The notes beneath the pieces were generated by a model. It had not been told where the DNA came from. It made no database searches and saw nothing but the letters and a program-made list of their open reading frames with translations. A stretch of 50,568 nucleotides of DNA from CACZQA01 sp050943615 (lineage in GTDB: Bacteria > Actinomycetota > Coriobacteriia > Coriobacteriales > QAMH01), in assembly GCA_050943615.1 (NCBI GenBank), contig JBMNPN010000006.1, forward strand, positions 1 through 50,568, in the 5' to 3' direction. The translations under genes were made by a program, and so were the position numbers. Positions 32,397-41,812 of this stretch are shown here, one piece after another. Position 1 is the first letter of the stretch, and each line of letters starts with the position of its first letter.

Positions 32397-32996
32397 CTAT
32401 CTTATAGTCACTCGAACGCTGCCCGAGCCAACGGCTTTGGCAAGGCCCGTCGGGTCATCAAGCGAACCTGCGAACTGATAGCTGTAGCCGGGGTTTGCAT
32501 GGTCTTTGTAGAACAGGACGATGTAGTCCTTTGAATAGATCCAGACCTCTCCGGCGTGGAGCTCGCTTGGGACTTCCTCGTTGCCCGGAAAGTCCTTGTC
32601 CGTCTCGAAATACTTCTCGTTTCCAGAAAGCTCTGACATGTCGAGCGTGAGCGGCAGGCGCGAGGCGAGCTCCTCGGCGGCTTCGGTCGTGGCGAACGTG
32701 CCGTCGAACGTCTTTCCGCCTACCTCGATTTGAAACTTCTTCACCGTGTCTCCTTCTGCTGAAGATTGCGCCGTTTCGTCTGTTGCCCCAGCGCTGTCGG
32801 AACTTTCCTGCGAAGAGGCGGTTTCCATATTTGCCCCAGCGCTATTGGAACTTTCCTGAGAAGAGGTAGCTTGCGAATCCTGCGCCGAAGTGCTTTCTGG
32901 GGACTGCCCCTGCGCACATCCTGTCACGGGCAGGGCAAGGGCCACCGACACGCCCGCCAGGACTGCGGCTCTGAGAAAATCCCTCCGTGAGACCAT
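32397..32996 (-). CDS. Tat-exported lipoprotein with cyclophilin-like domain
   Basis: This 199-residue protein opens MVSRRDFLRAAVLAGVSVAL, a twin-arginine signal (SRRDFLR), and has the lipobox VTGC with the lipidated cysteine at 27. A low-complexity Ser/Gln/Glu linker (28-80) holds the unit SSQESSxSAGA twice. The cyclophilin-like domain follows (about 84-199; FQIEVGGKTFDGTFATTEAA, YIVLFYKDHANPGYSYQFAG). Tat export suggests it folds, perhaps with a cofactor, before leaving the cell. The cytosolic paralogue follows 11 bases later. Confidence 0.85.
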   Translation of the reverse strand: MVSRRDFLRAAVLAGVSVALALPVTGCAQGQSPESTSAQDSQATSSQESSNSAGANMETASSQESSDSAGATDETAQSSAEGDTVKKFQIEVGGKTFDGTFATTEAAEELASRLPLTLDMSELSGNEKYFETDKDFPGNEEVPSELHAGEVWIYSKDYIVLFYKDHANPGYSYQFAGSLDDPTGLAKAVGSGSVRVTIR

Positions 32997-33007
32997 CTGA
33001 GCATCTC

Positions 33008-33982
33008 CTATCCCAGGTAGGTGCGTAGAAACTCCTCGATCTTGTCGAAGGGAATCTTGTCGGTGTCGTAGAGGTCGGTGTGGTTGGCGCCCGGCACGAT
33101 CACAAGTTCCTTGTTATCGCCCTTGAGCAGCTTGAACGCGTCTTCCGAGAAGTAGCGCGAGTGCGCGTTCTCGCCATGCACCATGAGGACGGCGCTCTCG
33201 ATCTCGCCTGCGTAGCACTGGATGCGGTAGTTGAGCAGGCTGAGGTCGCTCGTCACGTTCCAGCCGCCGTTGGAGTTGACCGAGCGCGGGTGGTAGCCGC
33301 GGCCCTTGTAGTACTCCACATAGTCCTTGAAGAACTGCGGGGCATCCTCGGGCGCGGTCTCAGGAAGACCTCCCGTGCGCGCGTACGACCCCGCCTTGTA
33401 ATCGGCGATGCGCTGGGCGTTGAGCGCGACCTTCTTCTGATGGCGCTGCTCGGCGCTGTCCTCGGCGTCGAAGTAGCCATTGGCGGTCACGCGGGTCATG
33501 TCGTACATCGTCGAGGTCACCGTGGCCTTGATGCGCGTGTCGAGCGCCGCGGTGTTGAGCGCCATGCCGCCCCAACCGCAGATGCCGATGATGCCGATTT
33601 TCTCGGGGTCGACGTCGTCGCGGCAGCTCAGGTAGTCGACCGCGGCCTGGAAGTCCTCAGTGGCCACGTCTGCCGACGCTACGTTGCGGACCGCGCCGCC
33701 AGACTCACCGGTGAACGAGGGGTCGAAGGCAATGGCAAGGAAGCCGCGCTCCGCGAGCGTCTGCGCGTAGAGCCCGGACGACTGCTCCTTCACGGCGCCG
33801 AACGGGCCGGACACCGCAACCGCGGCGAGCGTACCCTCGGCGTCCCTCGGCTTGTAGAGGTCGGCGGCCAACGTGATGCCGTACCTGTTGACGAAGGTGA
33901 CCTTCTCGTGGTCGACCTTCTCGGACTGTGCGAACTTCTTGTCCCACTCTTGGGTGAGGTCGAGTTTCTCTGTTGCGAACAT
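33008..33982 (-). CDS. Alpha/beta hydrolase (dienelactone/YcjY-like)
   Basis: This 324-residue hydrolase has GIIGICGWGGMALN, where the nucleophile elbow G-x-C/S-x-G position carries cysteine, as in dienelactone-hydrolase relatives. FDPSFTGESGG and the late histidine in VPGANHTDLYD complete the likely triad. It is cytosolic. ATG 33982 follows AAGGAGC; an ATG 87 bp further up is less likely. It is the first gene of the four-gene operon and is divergent from a LysR regulator. Substrate unknown. Confidence 0.82.
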   Translation of the reverse strand: MFATEKLDLTQEWDKKFAQSEKVDHEKVTFVNRYGITLAADLYKPRDAEGTLAAVAVSGPFGAVKEQSSGLYAQTLAERGFLAIAFDPSFTGESGGAVRNVASADVATEDFQAAVDYLSCRDDVDPEKIGIIGICGWGGMALNTAALDTRIKATVTSTMYDMTRVTANGYFDAEDSAEQRHQKKVALNAQRIADYKAGSYARTGGLPETAPEDAPQFFKDYVEYYKGRGYHPRSVNSNGGWNVTSDLSLLNYRIQCYAGEIESAVLMVHGENAHSRYFSEDAFKLLKGDNKELVIVPGANHTDLYDTDKIPFDKIEEFLRTYLG

Positions 33983-34081
33983 GTCTGGCTCCTTTGTCTT
34001 AGAGGTGGGTTCTTTCGTCTTGCATCGGCCATGCCGTTTGCCTGAACTTATTTTCTTCTGGTTGATCAACTATTACCAATA

Positions 34082-34116
34082 CCTATTAGTTACGTTATAA
34101 AATGCCTATTAGGCAT
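34082..34116. promoter_or_regulatory. LysR-type sites between regulator and hydrolase operon
   Basis: ATGCCT-att-AGGCAT (34102-34116) is a perfect dyad with the T-N11-A form bound by LysR proteins. CCTATTAG from its centre is repeated at 34082-34089, 23 bp away. Paired sites like these fit a LysR activator acting on the divergent hydrolase operon. Confidence 0.6.
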
Positions 34117-34143
34117 ATAAAAGAACGAGCTTTGGAGTTATCC

Positions 34144-35016
34144 ATGGAAATCAGGACGCTTCGCTATTTCGTTGCGCTTGTCGATGAGGGCACGATAACG
34201 GGCGCTGCGAAATCGCTGCACGTGACGCAGCCGACGCTCTCCCGCCAGCTCGCCCAGCTCGAGCGCGATATGGGGCATCCGCTCTTCGAGCGCAACCGCT
34301 CGGGCATCGAGCTTACCGAGGCAGGCGTCGCACTCAACAGGCACGCCCGGCAGATTCTCGATCTCGTCGCAAAGACCGAAGAGGAGGTCGCCGCCCCGAC
34401 GAGCGCCGTTTCGGGGGTCGTGCACATTGGGGCTGGAGAGACGAAGGCGTTTTCCGTGCTGGCGCGGGCCATGGTCTCCGTGCGCGAGCAGTACCCGGGC
34501 GTGAGCTTTGACGTGCGCGACGGAACATCGAGCGCGCTCATGGACGACTTCCTGCACGGGTACTTCGATGTGCTGCTCGAATGCGACGTCCAGCCGCACT
34601 CGGACCTCAATGTGCTGAAGCTGCCCATTCACGATGTGTGGGGTGTCTACGTGCGGCCGGACTCTCCGCTTGCAAGCCTCGATGTGGTGACGGCGGACGA
34701 CCTCATGGAAACGCCGGTCATCCTCTCATCTCAGGGAAACCGGCGAACCTTTGGCAAGTGGGCGGGGGAGCGGCTTTCGGACATGAATGTGGCCGCCACG
34801 TACAATCTGCCGCTGAACGGCAAGTTCTTGGCAGAGGAAGGTGTGGGTGCGTACGTGTGCTATGGCGGGCTCATCTCTGACAACGACCGTGGCAGGCTCG
34901 TGTTCCGGGAGCTCTCGCCCAAGCTCGAGGCACATCATGGCGTGCTCTGGCGAAAGGTCCGCCCCACGCGGCAGGCTCAGGCCTTCATCGACGAGCTCGT
35001 TCGAGAAGTAGGATGA
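34144..35016 (+). CDS. LysR-family regulator of the hydrolase/flavodoxin operon
   Basis: This 290-residue protein has a LysR winged helix (1-60; RTLRYFVALVDEGTITGAAK, LHVTQPTLSRQLAQLERDMG) and a periplasmic-binding-type effector domain (90-290). ATG 34144 has GGAG upstream and fits the family start. It is divergent from the hydrolase operon with paired LysR-type sites between, so it probably activates that operon on binding a small ligand. Confidence 0.87.
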   Translation: MEIRTLRYFVALVDEGTITGAAKSLHVTQPTLSRQLAQLERDMGHPLFERNRSGIELTEAGVALNRHARQILDLVAKTEEEVAAPTSAVSGVVHIGAGETKAFSVLARAMVSVREQYPGVSFDVRDGTSSALMDDFLHGYFDVLLECDVQPHSDLNVLKLPIHDVWGVYVRPDSPLASLDVVTADDLMETPVILSSQGNRRTFGKWAGERLSDMNVAATYNLPLNGKFLAEEGVGAYVCYGGLISDNDRGRLVFRELSPKLEAHHGVLWRKVRPTRQAQAFIDELVREVG

Positions 35017-35079
35017 GAGAGACTACAAGTGTCGTTGTCCTCGCAGCCGTTGTAGATTGACGGCAGAAGCAGGCGATAC

Positions 35080-35727
35080 CTAGCCCCTGTTGAATCGAAC
35101 CATCTGGTTGAACATCTGCAGGCGCGCCAAAATCTCCTCAACTGAAACTCCAATACTCTGAGCGAGCTGGTTGAGGGTGAACGTCGCGGCATTGGCAATG
35201 AACTTCGACATGGCATCCAGGCTCTCTTGGTCCAGGTCTTCCGTAGCCCTGTAGGTGAGGAGCCTGAACATGCCCCCGACGGCGTACTCCAATATGAAGC
35301 GCGTCTCGGTTGGGAGCTCGTCCGAGCCATAGCAGAGCACCGTTTGCCACATCTTGATCATGATACCCTTGATCTTCTTTTCGAGGGCATCTGTTCCGCC
35401 GTATTTCTTGACGATGAGAATGAAGCGGTCCATACGGCCTTTCGTGAGAATGGTGCGTGCGATGTCTTCGCTCGTCCCCGATACGAGGTCGAAGATGTCG
35501 TAGGGAATCCCGTGCTCTCCGAAGAGCTCGGACTCTATGGCATAGTTCAGCAGGTCGTCCATGTCATCGAAGTGGTAATAGAAGGTGCCGCGATTGCAGT
35601 GCGCCTTCTCCGCGATTTTTGCCACGGTTATGGATTGCGGCGTGTCATCTTCGAGCAACTCCCAGAATGCTTCGAGGATCCTCTGTTTGGCTTCAGGTTG
35701 TTCCTGGTTTTTTCTCGGCCTGGCCAT
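35080..35727 (-). CDS. TetR-family regulator next to the lipid operon
   Basis: This 215-residue protein starts MARPRKNQEQPEAKQRILEA. The helix-turn-helix is ITVAKIAEKAHCNRGTFYYH, followed by a longer helical ligand domain. ATG 35727 is taken; in-frame codons further upstream are AT-rich and unlike the gene. It is divergent from the acyltransferase that opens the lipid operon at 36103, so it is a candidate repressor of it. Confidence 0.82.
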   Translation of the reverse strand: MARPRKNQEQPEAKQRILEAFWELLEDDTPQSITVAKIAEKAHCNRGTFYYHFDDMDDLLNYAIESELFGEHGIPYDIFDLVSGTSEDIARTILTKGRMDRFILIVKKYGGTDALEKKIKGIMIKMWQTVLCYGSDELPTETRFILEYAVGGMFRLLTYRATEDLDQESLDAMSKFIANAATFTLNQLAQSIGVSVEEILARLQMFNQMVRFNRG

Positions 35728-36102
35728 TGAATGCTCCGATGTCCTAGAGTCCAGTTGCTGTCGAAATATGACTATTTTCAGCTCGTCATATGTTCTATTT
35801 ATATCACACTTATGTTTAATTTTAAGAGGATAAATGTTTTGATTTTCATATACGGCTTTACTTGTAATCATCAATGTGGGACATGATGCGCTATTTCATG
35901 ACATAACACGCAAATAATGCTGTTCAGGCTAGTATTTCTTGAAAAATAAAGATAATGTTTAAGCGCTCTTTATACACTAACGGGTGAATTGTCTAAATTT
36001 AATCGAACAGCGACGAATGATTGCCTGTTTTTCTCTTTGTAGCTTATGTGTATATTTTAATTAAACATGTGTACTATTTAATTGCACAGCAAGGAAAAAG
36101 CG
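35728..36102. other. 375-bp AT-rich divergent promoter region
   Basis: This is far more AT-rich than the flanks and has no gene. It contains TTTAATTAAA (36056-36065), a TATATT near 36050 that may be a -10 element for the lipid operon, and a short CATGA/TCATG dyad at 35882-35900. No long operator stands out. Confidence 0.5.
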
Positions 36103-36894
36103 ATGAAGAGCGGAACCCACAGAGCAAAGACGTGTTACTACGCTTCCTTTGAAGAGGATTTCGTCGAGAGCGGCAATCAGGGGTTCTGCCTTCCCGCAGA
36201 TTACGAATGGACGCCTAATGGCGCCGGGAAAAAGGTCGCCTCGTCTTTCGCGTGGTTTATTGGGCTGCTCGTTGCCTACCCCTTCTGCAAATTGCACCTG
36301 CATGTGAAGTTCACGGGAACCCAGTGCCTCAAGGCCTCTGGAAACAGGGGTGCGTTCGTGTACTCTAATCACACCCAGCCTGTCGGCGACGCGTTCATGC
36401 CCGCCCTTGCCGTCTTTCCCAAGAGAAACTTCACCGTGGTGAGCCCTTCGAACCTTGGCATTCCCGTGCTGGGACGTGTCCTTCCCGCACTTGGTGCGCT
36501 GCCGGTGCCGGAGTCATTTGCCGGGATGAAGAAGCTGAACGCCGCAATCGGGCAGCGCATAGAAGAGGGCGCATTCGTCGTCATCTATCCGGAGGCCCAC
36601 GTCTGGCCCTGGTTCACGGGCATCAGGCCGTTTCCGGACACGTCTTTTGCCTATCCCGTGAAGTTCGGCACGCCTGCTTATAGCATGACGACGACCTACG
36701 AGAAGCGCCCCGGCAAGGAAAAGCCGCGCGCGCACGTATTCGTGGACGGCCCGTTCTGGCCAGATCGCACGCTGGGCAAAAAGGAGCAGCGCGCGGACCT
36801 GAGAGACCGCGTCCGCTCGTGCATGCAGAGCCGCGCCGCCAGCAGCGACTGCGCATATGTCGAGTACCTGCCCAAGGAGGTGGTGTGCTCATGA
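36103..36894 (+). CDS. PlsC-type 1-acyl-glycerol acyltransferase (first of two)
   Basis: This 263-residue acyltransferase has one membrane segment near 50-63. The catalytic block is SNHTQPVGDAF (His90, Asp96), one residue longer than the usual HxxxxD; the glycerophosphate-binding block is IYPEAHVWPWFTG (about 161-173). PlsC-family enzymes move an acyl chain to a lyso-lipid. The ATG at 36103 has AAGGA upstream. It opens the six-gene lipid operon and overlaps the next gene by ATGA. The longer His-Asp gap suggests an atypical acceptor or donor. Confidence 0.8.
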   Translation: MKSGTHRAKTCYYASFEEDFVESGNQGFCLPADYEWTPNGAGKKVASSFAWFIGLLVAYPFCKLHLHVKFTGTQCLKASGNRGAFVYSNHTQPVGDAFMPALAVFPKRNFTVVSPSNLGIPVLGRVLPALGALPVPESFAGMKKLNAAIGQRIEEGAFVVIYPEAHVWPWFTGIRPFPDTSFAYPVKFGTPAYSMTTTYEKRPGKEKPRAHVFVDGPFWPDRTLGKKEQRADLRDRVRSCMQSRAASSDCAYVEYLPKEVVCS

Positions 36895-37736
36895 ACATCC
36901 TGTACTGCGGCGATGCCAACATCCAGGCAGGCGTCCTGATCTCGGTGATCTCTGTGCTGCGCGCGACGAGACGTCCCCTGAACATCCACCTCATGACGGC
37001 GCGCATCGAGGAGGACCGTGCGCACGGCATCAGGCGCTGCGAGCCGGTGACGGAGCGCTTTGCGACAGGTCTCGAGGAACTCGTGCAGTCGCATAACCCC
37101 ACGAGCTCGGTCGTGCTCCACGATGTGAGCGAGCAGTTCTCAGCCGAGCCGCCCACCGCCAACATGGGCACGCGTTTCACGCCGTGCTGCATGCTCAGGC
37201 TCTATGCAGACCTCGTCGACGGGATGCCGGACAAGCTGCTCTATCTTGATAACGATGTCGTCATCCGCAAGGACATCGATGAGCTCTATGACCAAGACCT
37301 CGACGGCTTCGAGGTCGCCGGCGTGCTCGATTACTACGGGCGCTGGTTCTTCCACAGCAAGATCGGGCGCTTCGACTACCTGAACTCGGGCGTTCTCCTG
37401 CTCAACATGGAGATGATCCGCAGCACGGGGTTGTTTGCCCGGTGCCGCAAGCTGTGCGCGGAAAAGAGGATGTTCATGCCCGATCAATCCGCCCTCAACG
37501 AGCTTGCTGCGCACAAGAAAATCCTCCCGCGCCGCTTCAACGAGCAGCGCGTCTTGCGCGAGAACACCTCACTGCAGCATTTCACGACGAGCTTTCGGTT
37601 CATCCCGTGGTTTCGCATCGTCTCGGTCAAGCCCTGGGACCTGACGGGAATGCACGAGAAGCTCCATCTGTTCGAATACGACGGGGTGTTGAGCGAGTAC
37701 CAGCGCTTGGCACCTGTGCTTTGCAAGGACATCTGA
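36891..37736 (+). CDS. GT8-family glycosyltransferase (first of two)
   Basis: This 281-residue protein begins MNILYCGDANIQAGVLISVI and has LYLDNDVVIRKDIDELY with the metal-binding DxD as Asp120-Asn-Asp122, then FDYLNSGVLLLNMEMI (the GT8 NSG motif) and PDQSALNELA. GT8 enzymes transfer glucose or galactose from nucleotide sugars with retention. Its four-base overlap with the acyltransferase gene points to joint work on a lipid acceptor. Relatives act on lipopolysaccharide cores; this organism has none, so a glycolipid is more likely. Confidence 0.85.
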   Translation: MNILYCGDANIQAGVLISVISVLRATRRPLNIHLMTARIEEDRAHGIRRCEPVTERFATGLEELVQSHNPTSSVVLHDVSEQFSAEPPTANMGTRFTPCCMLRLYADLVDGMPDKLLYLDNDVVIRKDIDELYDQDLDGFEVAGVLDYYGRWFFHSKIGRFDYLNSGVLLLNMEMIRSTGLFARCRKLCAEKRMFMPDQSALNELAAHKKILPRRFNEQRVLRENTSLQHFTTSFRFIPWFRIVSVKPWDLTGMHEKLHLFEYDGVLSEYQRLAPVLCKDI

Positions 37737-37754
37737 CGATAGGAGGGAGTGCTC

Positions 37755-38819
37755 ATGACTACGATATCCGATGTGCTTTTGAGAGAGGAAACCGCGACGG
37801 GGATCGAGCGGAAAGCTGCCGGAAGGCACGTGAAGGCCGGCGAGCCCATCGCAATCGAGGAGAAGGCCAAGGACGTCATTCCCATCTTCTTCACGGTCGA
37901 TGAGGCATATGCCCCTCTTGCCGCCGTGGCAATCGAATCGATTGCCGAGAACGCCTCTCCGGACAGGGAGTATCGGGTGTTCGTGATGCACGAGGGAATG
38001 AAGGGACTCACCCGAGAGCGTATCGCGTGCCTCGAGCGCAGGAACTTCCGGATCGTGTTCATCCCCATGGCTGACCAGATCGAGGGGATTGCCGATGTCA
38101 TGGGCAACCGCCTGCGCGCGGACTACTTCACGCTCACGATCTTCTACCGGCTGTTCATCCCAGTGATGTTTCCCGAATACGACAAGGGCATCTACCTCGA
38201 TAGCGACATCGTCGTTCCCGGTGATATCGCGCGGCTCTACGACGAGGACCTGGGCGGCAACTTGATCGGGGCCTGCCCAGACCTTTCCGTCCAGGGCGTG
38301 CCCGAGCTCGTCCACTACATTGAGGACGCGATCGGCGTGCGGCGCGAGAAATACATCAATTCGGGAATCCTGCTGATGGACCTCAAGGGGCTGCGCGAGG
38401 CGCATCTCGACGAGCGCTTCCTCGAGCTGCTCAACACGTACCATTTCGACTGCATCGCGCCGGACCAGGACTACCTCAACGCCCTGTGCCACGGCAAGAT
38501 CCACTATCTCGACAAGCGCTGGGACGCGATGCCCGTCGACGGCGAGGACGAATACGCCGACCCCTGGCTCATCCACTACAACCTGTTCTCCAAGCCCTGG
38601 CTCTACGAAGGCGTTGCCTACGCCGACTACTTCTGGGATTACGCGCATCGTAGCGGCTTCCTTCCGGAAATCGAGCGTATCAAGGAGTCCTACACCGACG
38701 AGCAGAGACAAGCGGACTCCGATTCCCTTGCACGTATGGTAGGCCGCGGCGAGATGATTGCCGGATCCGAGCAGAGTTTTCGCACGGTGTTCAACGAGGG
38801 TCTGGAGGCTAGGCTATGA
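37755..38819 (+). CDS. GT8-family glycosyltransferase (second of two)
   Basis: This 354-residue GT8 enzyme has an extra N-terminal stretch of about 40 residues before IPIFFTVDEAYAPLAAVAIE. The DxD is Asp149-Ser-Asp151 in GIYLDSDIVV. YINSGILLMDL and PDQDYLNAL follow, and LIHYNLFSKPW is the C-terminal GT8 histidine motif. AGGAGGGAG precedes the ATG. It is translationally coupled to the next acyltransferase (ATGA). With the first GT8 it could build a disaccharide head group. Confidence 0.85.
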   Translation: MTTISDVLLREETATGIERKAAGRHVKAGEPIAIEEKAKDVIPIFFTVDEAYAPLAAVAIESIAENASPDREYRVFVMHEGMKGLTRERIACLERRNFRIVFIPMADQIEGIADVMGNRLRADYFTLTIFYRLFIPVMFPEYDKGIYLDSDIVVPGDIARLYDEDLGGNLIGACPDLSVQGVPELVHYIEDAIGVRREKYINSGILLMDLKGLREAHLDERFLELLNTYHFDCIAPDQDYLNALCHGKIHYLDKRWDAMPVDGEDEYADPWLIHYNLFSKPWLYEGVAYADYFWDYAHRSGFLPEIERIKESYTDEQRQADSDSLARMVGRGEMIAGSEQSFRTVFNEGLEARL

Positions 38820-39745
38820 TCATCGAGGAGAAGCGCAACGAGGTCGTCGAGAACATTCGAAAGGCGACTGAGGCCAAGGCCTACAACGTGTGCGTCGAGC
38901 CCGATGATCCGACCCCGAGCGCAGAGGAGCGAAAGGAGATCCGCGAGCGGTTCCTCAAAAACTACGGGTCGCTTCGCTATCGCTTCAACAACTTTATCGC
39001 CCGGGGGATCATTCGCATCGCGACGTATTTTGCCAATCGCCACACGCCGATCTACGGTCTCGAGAAAATCGAGGGCATCGAGGGCGGCGCGATGATCACG
39101 AGCAACCACTTCAGCCCCATCGACAACACGGTGGTGAGAAAGCTCGTGCGCGCGAAGGGCAAGCGCCATATGCCCGTGGTCGGCCTCGAGAGCAACCTCG
39201 CGATGAAGGGCCTGTTCGGCTTTCTGATGAACTACGCGGAGCTGATTCCGATCAGCAACAACGCGCGCTACATGCACGACCACTTCGGCAGGCTGCTGCA
39301 GGAGCGCATCGACAGGGGCGACTTCGTGCTGATGTATCCTGAGCAGCAGATGTGGTTCAACTACCGTCTGCCCCGCCCCTGCAAGCGGGGGACCTACTAC
39401 TACGCAGCCCGCATGAACGTGCCCGTCATCTCGTGCTTTGTGGAGATCAGGGACAAGGAGGATCTCGAGACGCCCAACTTCGTGGAGGTCTCCTATGCGA
39501 TGCACGTGCTCGACCCGATCTATCCCGACCCCAATCTGAGCGCTCGCGAGAACAGCATCGCGATGGCCGAGAAGGACTACCGCCAAAAGGTCGCCGCCTA
39601 CGAGCGCATCTACGGCAAGAAGCTCGATTACCGCTTCGACCCCGAGGACATCGCGGGGTGGATTCCCACCGACGAGGAGAAGGCCGATGCTGCGCCGAAA
39701 CTGGAGGAGCCGGCCTTCGAACAGGGGCTGATCGGGGTCGCATGA
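38816..39745 (+). CDS. PlsC-type acyltransferase (second of two)
   Basis: This 309-residue protein has the standard catalytic block SNHFSPIDNTVV (His98-x4-Asp103) and MYPEQQMWFNYRLPRPCKRG (from about 173) as the acceptor-binding block, after about 50 charged N-terminal residues. It probably acylates a lyso-lipid or a sugar of the glycolipid. The two acyltransferases of this operon differ in catalytic spacing, so they probably use different substrates. It follows the second GT8 with a four-base overlap and precedes the activase gene by 15 bases. Confidence 0.84.
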   Translation: MIIEEKRNEVVENIRKATEAKAYNVCVEPDDPTPSAEERKEIRERFLKNYGSLRYRFNNFIARGIIRIATYFANRHTPIYGLEKIEGIEGGAMITSNHFSPIDNTVVRKLVRAKGKRHMPVVGLESNLAMKGLFGFLMNYAELIPISNNARYMHDHFGRLLQERIDRGDFVLMYPEQQMWFNYRLPRPCKRGTYYYAARMNVPVISCFVEIRDKEDLETPNFVEVSYAMHVLDPIYPDPNLSARENSIAMAEKDYRQKVAAYERIYGKKLDYRFDPEDIAGWIPTDEEKADAAPKLEEPAFEQGLIGVA

Positions 39746-39760
39746 GGACAGTGGACTGCA

Positions 39761-41773
39761 ATGGGTAAGACGACGGAGACATTGGACAAGGACAGCTTGC
39801 GGCTGGGGCTCGACATTGGGTCGACGACCGTCAAGGGCGTGGTCGTCGACGGCCAGACGGGAGAGCTCCTCTATTCCCGCTACGAGCGGCACCACGCGCG
39901 CCTCTCCGAGACCGCAAAGCGCATTCTCCAGGGCATTGCCCAGAAGTTCCCGGATGTGCCCATGCGCATCGGCGTGTGCGGCTCGGGCGGAAGGCCCGTG
40001 GCAGATGCCCTCGGCGCGCACTATATCCAGGAGGTCGTGGCAAACACGGTCGCCCTGCGCAAGCTGCATCCCACGGCTCATTGTGCCATTGAGCTGGGCG
40101 GACAGGACGCCAAGGTCGTCTTCTTCGAGACCGACAGCGCATCCGGAAAGCTCGTGTCAGGAGACATGCGCATGAACGGTAGCTGCGCGGGCGGGACGGG
40201 TGCGTTTCTCGACGAGATCGCGACCTTGCTCGGTGCGTCTCCAGAGGAGCTCAACGGGCTTGCCGAGGCGGGGGAGGCACGCTACAGCATCTCGGGGCGG
40301 TGTGGCGTTTTCGCAAAGACGGACATCCAACCACTGCTGATGCAGGGAGCGAGACGAGAGGACATCGCGCGCTCCGCGTTCCACTCGATTGCCAAGCAGA
40401 CCATCGGGGGACTTTCCCAGGGGCTCGAGCTTTCCGCCCCCATCGTCTTCGAGGGCGGCCCGCTCACGTACAACCCGGTGCTCATCGAGGTGTTCGCCGA
40501 ACGGCTCGGGCTTTGTCCTGATGACATCATCATCCCCGAGCATCCGGAGACCATCGTCGCCCGCGGGGCGGCGCTTGCGGTCGACGAGCTGTTCCCGCTC
40601 GAGGGGGAGGCAAGCGGTGCTAGTGGAGACGAAACGAGCTCTCCTCGGGGAGGATTCTCGACTGCGACAGATGCTGCATTGACACTCGAAGGCTTCGATT
40701 TCGCAGATGGACAGAGCGTAAAGAAGCCAATGCCGCCGCTCTTTTCCTCCCCAGAAGAAAAAGAAGTGTTCGACGCGCGGCACGACTCTGAAAAAGGGCA
40801 GCTGGTAGACGCCATTCCCGATTCCGATGGCGTGCTCCGGGTCTTTGTGGGCGTGGACTCGGGGAGCACGACGTCCAAGCTTGCCCTCATCAACGATGAA
40901 GGCGGCGTCATCGACACCTTCTATGCGCATAACAGTGTCGATCCGGTTCACGTGATCGGTACGGCGCTTTCCGGGATGCACGACAAATACGCTCAAAGGG
41001 GAATCGAGCTCAAGGTCGCCGGTTTGGGGACGACCGGCTACGGCGAGGAGCTTCTGGCGCATGCGCTAGGAGCGGACGTCCACACGGTCGAGACGGTCGC
41101 CCACGCAAAGGCGTGCACGGCTTATGTTCCCGATGCGACGTTTCTGCTCGATATCGGCGGACAGGACATGAAGGCGATCTGGCTCGACGACGGCGTCATC
41201 AGCGACATCATGCTCAACGAGGCCTGCTCGAGCGGCTGTGGGTCCTTCCTCGAGAACTTCGCCGACATGCTCGGCGTGCGAGTGGAGGACATCGCGGACG
41301 TTGCGTTCTCATCTTCGGCGCCCGCCAATCTCGGGAGCCGCTGCACGGTGTTCATGAACAGCTCGATCATCACCGAGCAGCGAAATGGCAAGACCTGCGC
41401 CGATATCCTCGCCGGTCTTTGCCGCTCGATCATCGAAAACGTGTTCACCAAGGTCGTGCGCGTATCCAATACCGACTCGCTGGGAGACAGGATCGTCGTG
41501 CAGGGAGGCACGTTCAGGAACCGTGCCGTTCTGCGCGCACTCGAGCAATACCTCGGAAAGGACGTCATCTGCGCTCCATTTCCCGGCGAGATGGGTGCAA
41601 TCGGCGTGGCGCTTCTGGCCAAGGAGGCGCTTGAGGGCCGAGAAGGTGGGGCGGACCACATATCCGGGCGCTCTCTTTCGCATGACGGCATTGTCAGCTC
41701 GCGGAAAGCGCGTCGTGACACCGACGCGGTATCTTCCGACCGTACTCCTGTTCCCGTAACGCTGAGCGCGTGA
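39761..41773 (+). CDS. Acyl-CoA dehydratase activase-like ATPase with two BadF/BcrD domains (plasmalogen synthase part 1)
   Basis: This 670-residue protein is a tandem of two BcrAD/BadFG (HgdC-like) ATPase domains. The first has LGLDIGSTTVKGVVVD (16-30), ELGGQDAK and CAGGTGAFLDE; the second has VGVDSGSTTSKLAL (about 362), DIGGQDMKAIWL and ACSSGCGSFLENFA. In HgdC such cysteines hold a [4Fe-4S] cluster that passes an energised electron to a partner. About 60 residues of poorly conserved linker separate the domains. The layout equals the N-terminal part of the multidomain protein of the anaerobic plasmalogen synthase (pls) operon of Clostridium perfringens; that functional link is inference. The protein will be oxygen-sensitive. 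Confidence 0.83.
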   Translation: MGKTTETLDKDSLRLGLDIGSTTVKGVVVDGQTGELLYSRYERHHARLSETAKRILQGIAQKFPDVPMRIGVCGSGGRPVADALGAHYIQEVVANTVALRKLHPTAHCAIELGGQDAKVVFFETDSASGKLVSGDMRMNGSCAGGTGAFLDEIATLLGASPEELNGLAEAGEARYSISGRCGVFAKTDIQPLLMQGARREDIARSAFHSIAKQTIGGLSQGLELSAPIVFEGGPLTYNPVLIEVFAERLGLCPDDIIIPEHPETIVARGAALAVDELFPLEGEASGASGDETSSPRGGFSTATDAALTLEGFDFADGQSVKKPMPPLFSSPEEKEVFDARHDSEKGQLVDAIPDSDGVLRVFVGVDSGSTTSKLALINDEGGVIDTFYAHNSVDPVHVIGTALSGMHDKYAQRGIELKVAGLGTTGYGEELLAHALGADVHTVETVAHAKACTAYVPDATFLLDIGGQDMKAIWLDDGVISDIMLNEACSSGCGSFLENFADMLGVRVEDIADVAFSSSAPANLGSRCTVFMNSSIITEQRNGKTCADILAGLCRSIIENVFTKVVRVSNTDSLGDRIVVQGGTFRNRAVLRALEQYLGKDVICAPFPGEMGAIGVALLAKEALEGREGGADHISGRSLSHDGIVSSRKARRDTDAVSSDRTPVPVTLSA

Positions 41774-41812
41774 GCCCGTGCAGCAGATTTTTCCGAAGGT
41801 AGATGATTTCTC

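Noticed and set aside
38690..40081. 463-codon minus-strand frame opposite the glycosyltransferase, acyltransferase and activase genes
   Set aside because: Three well-supported genes fill the plus strand here; the antisense frame has no family likeness.
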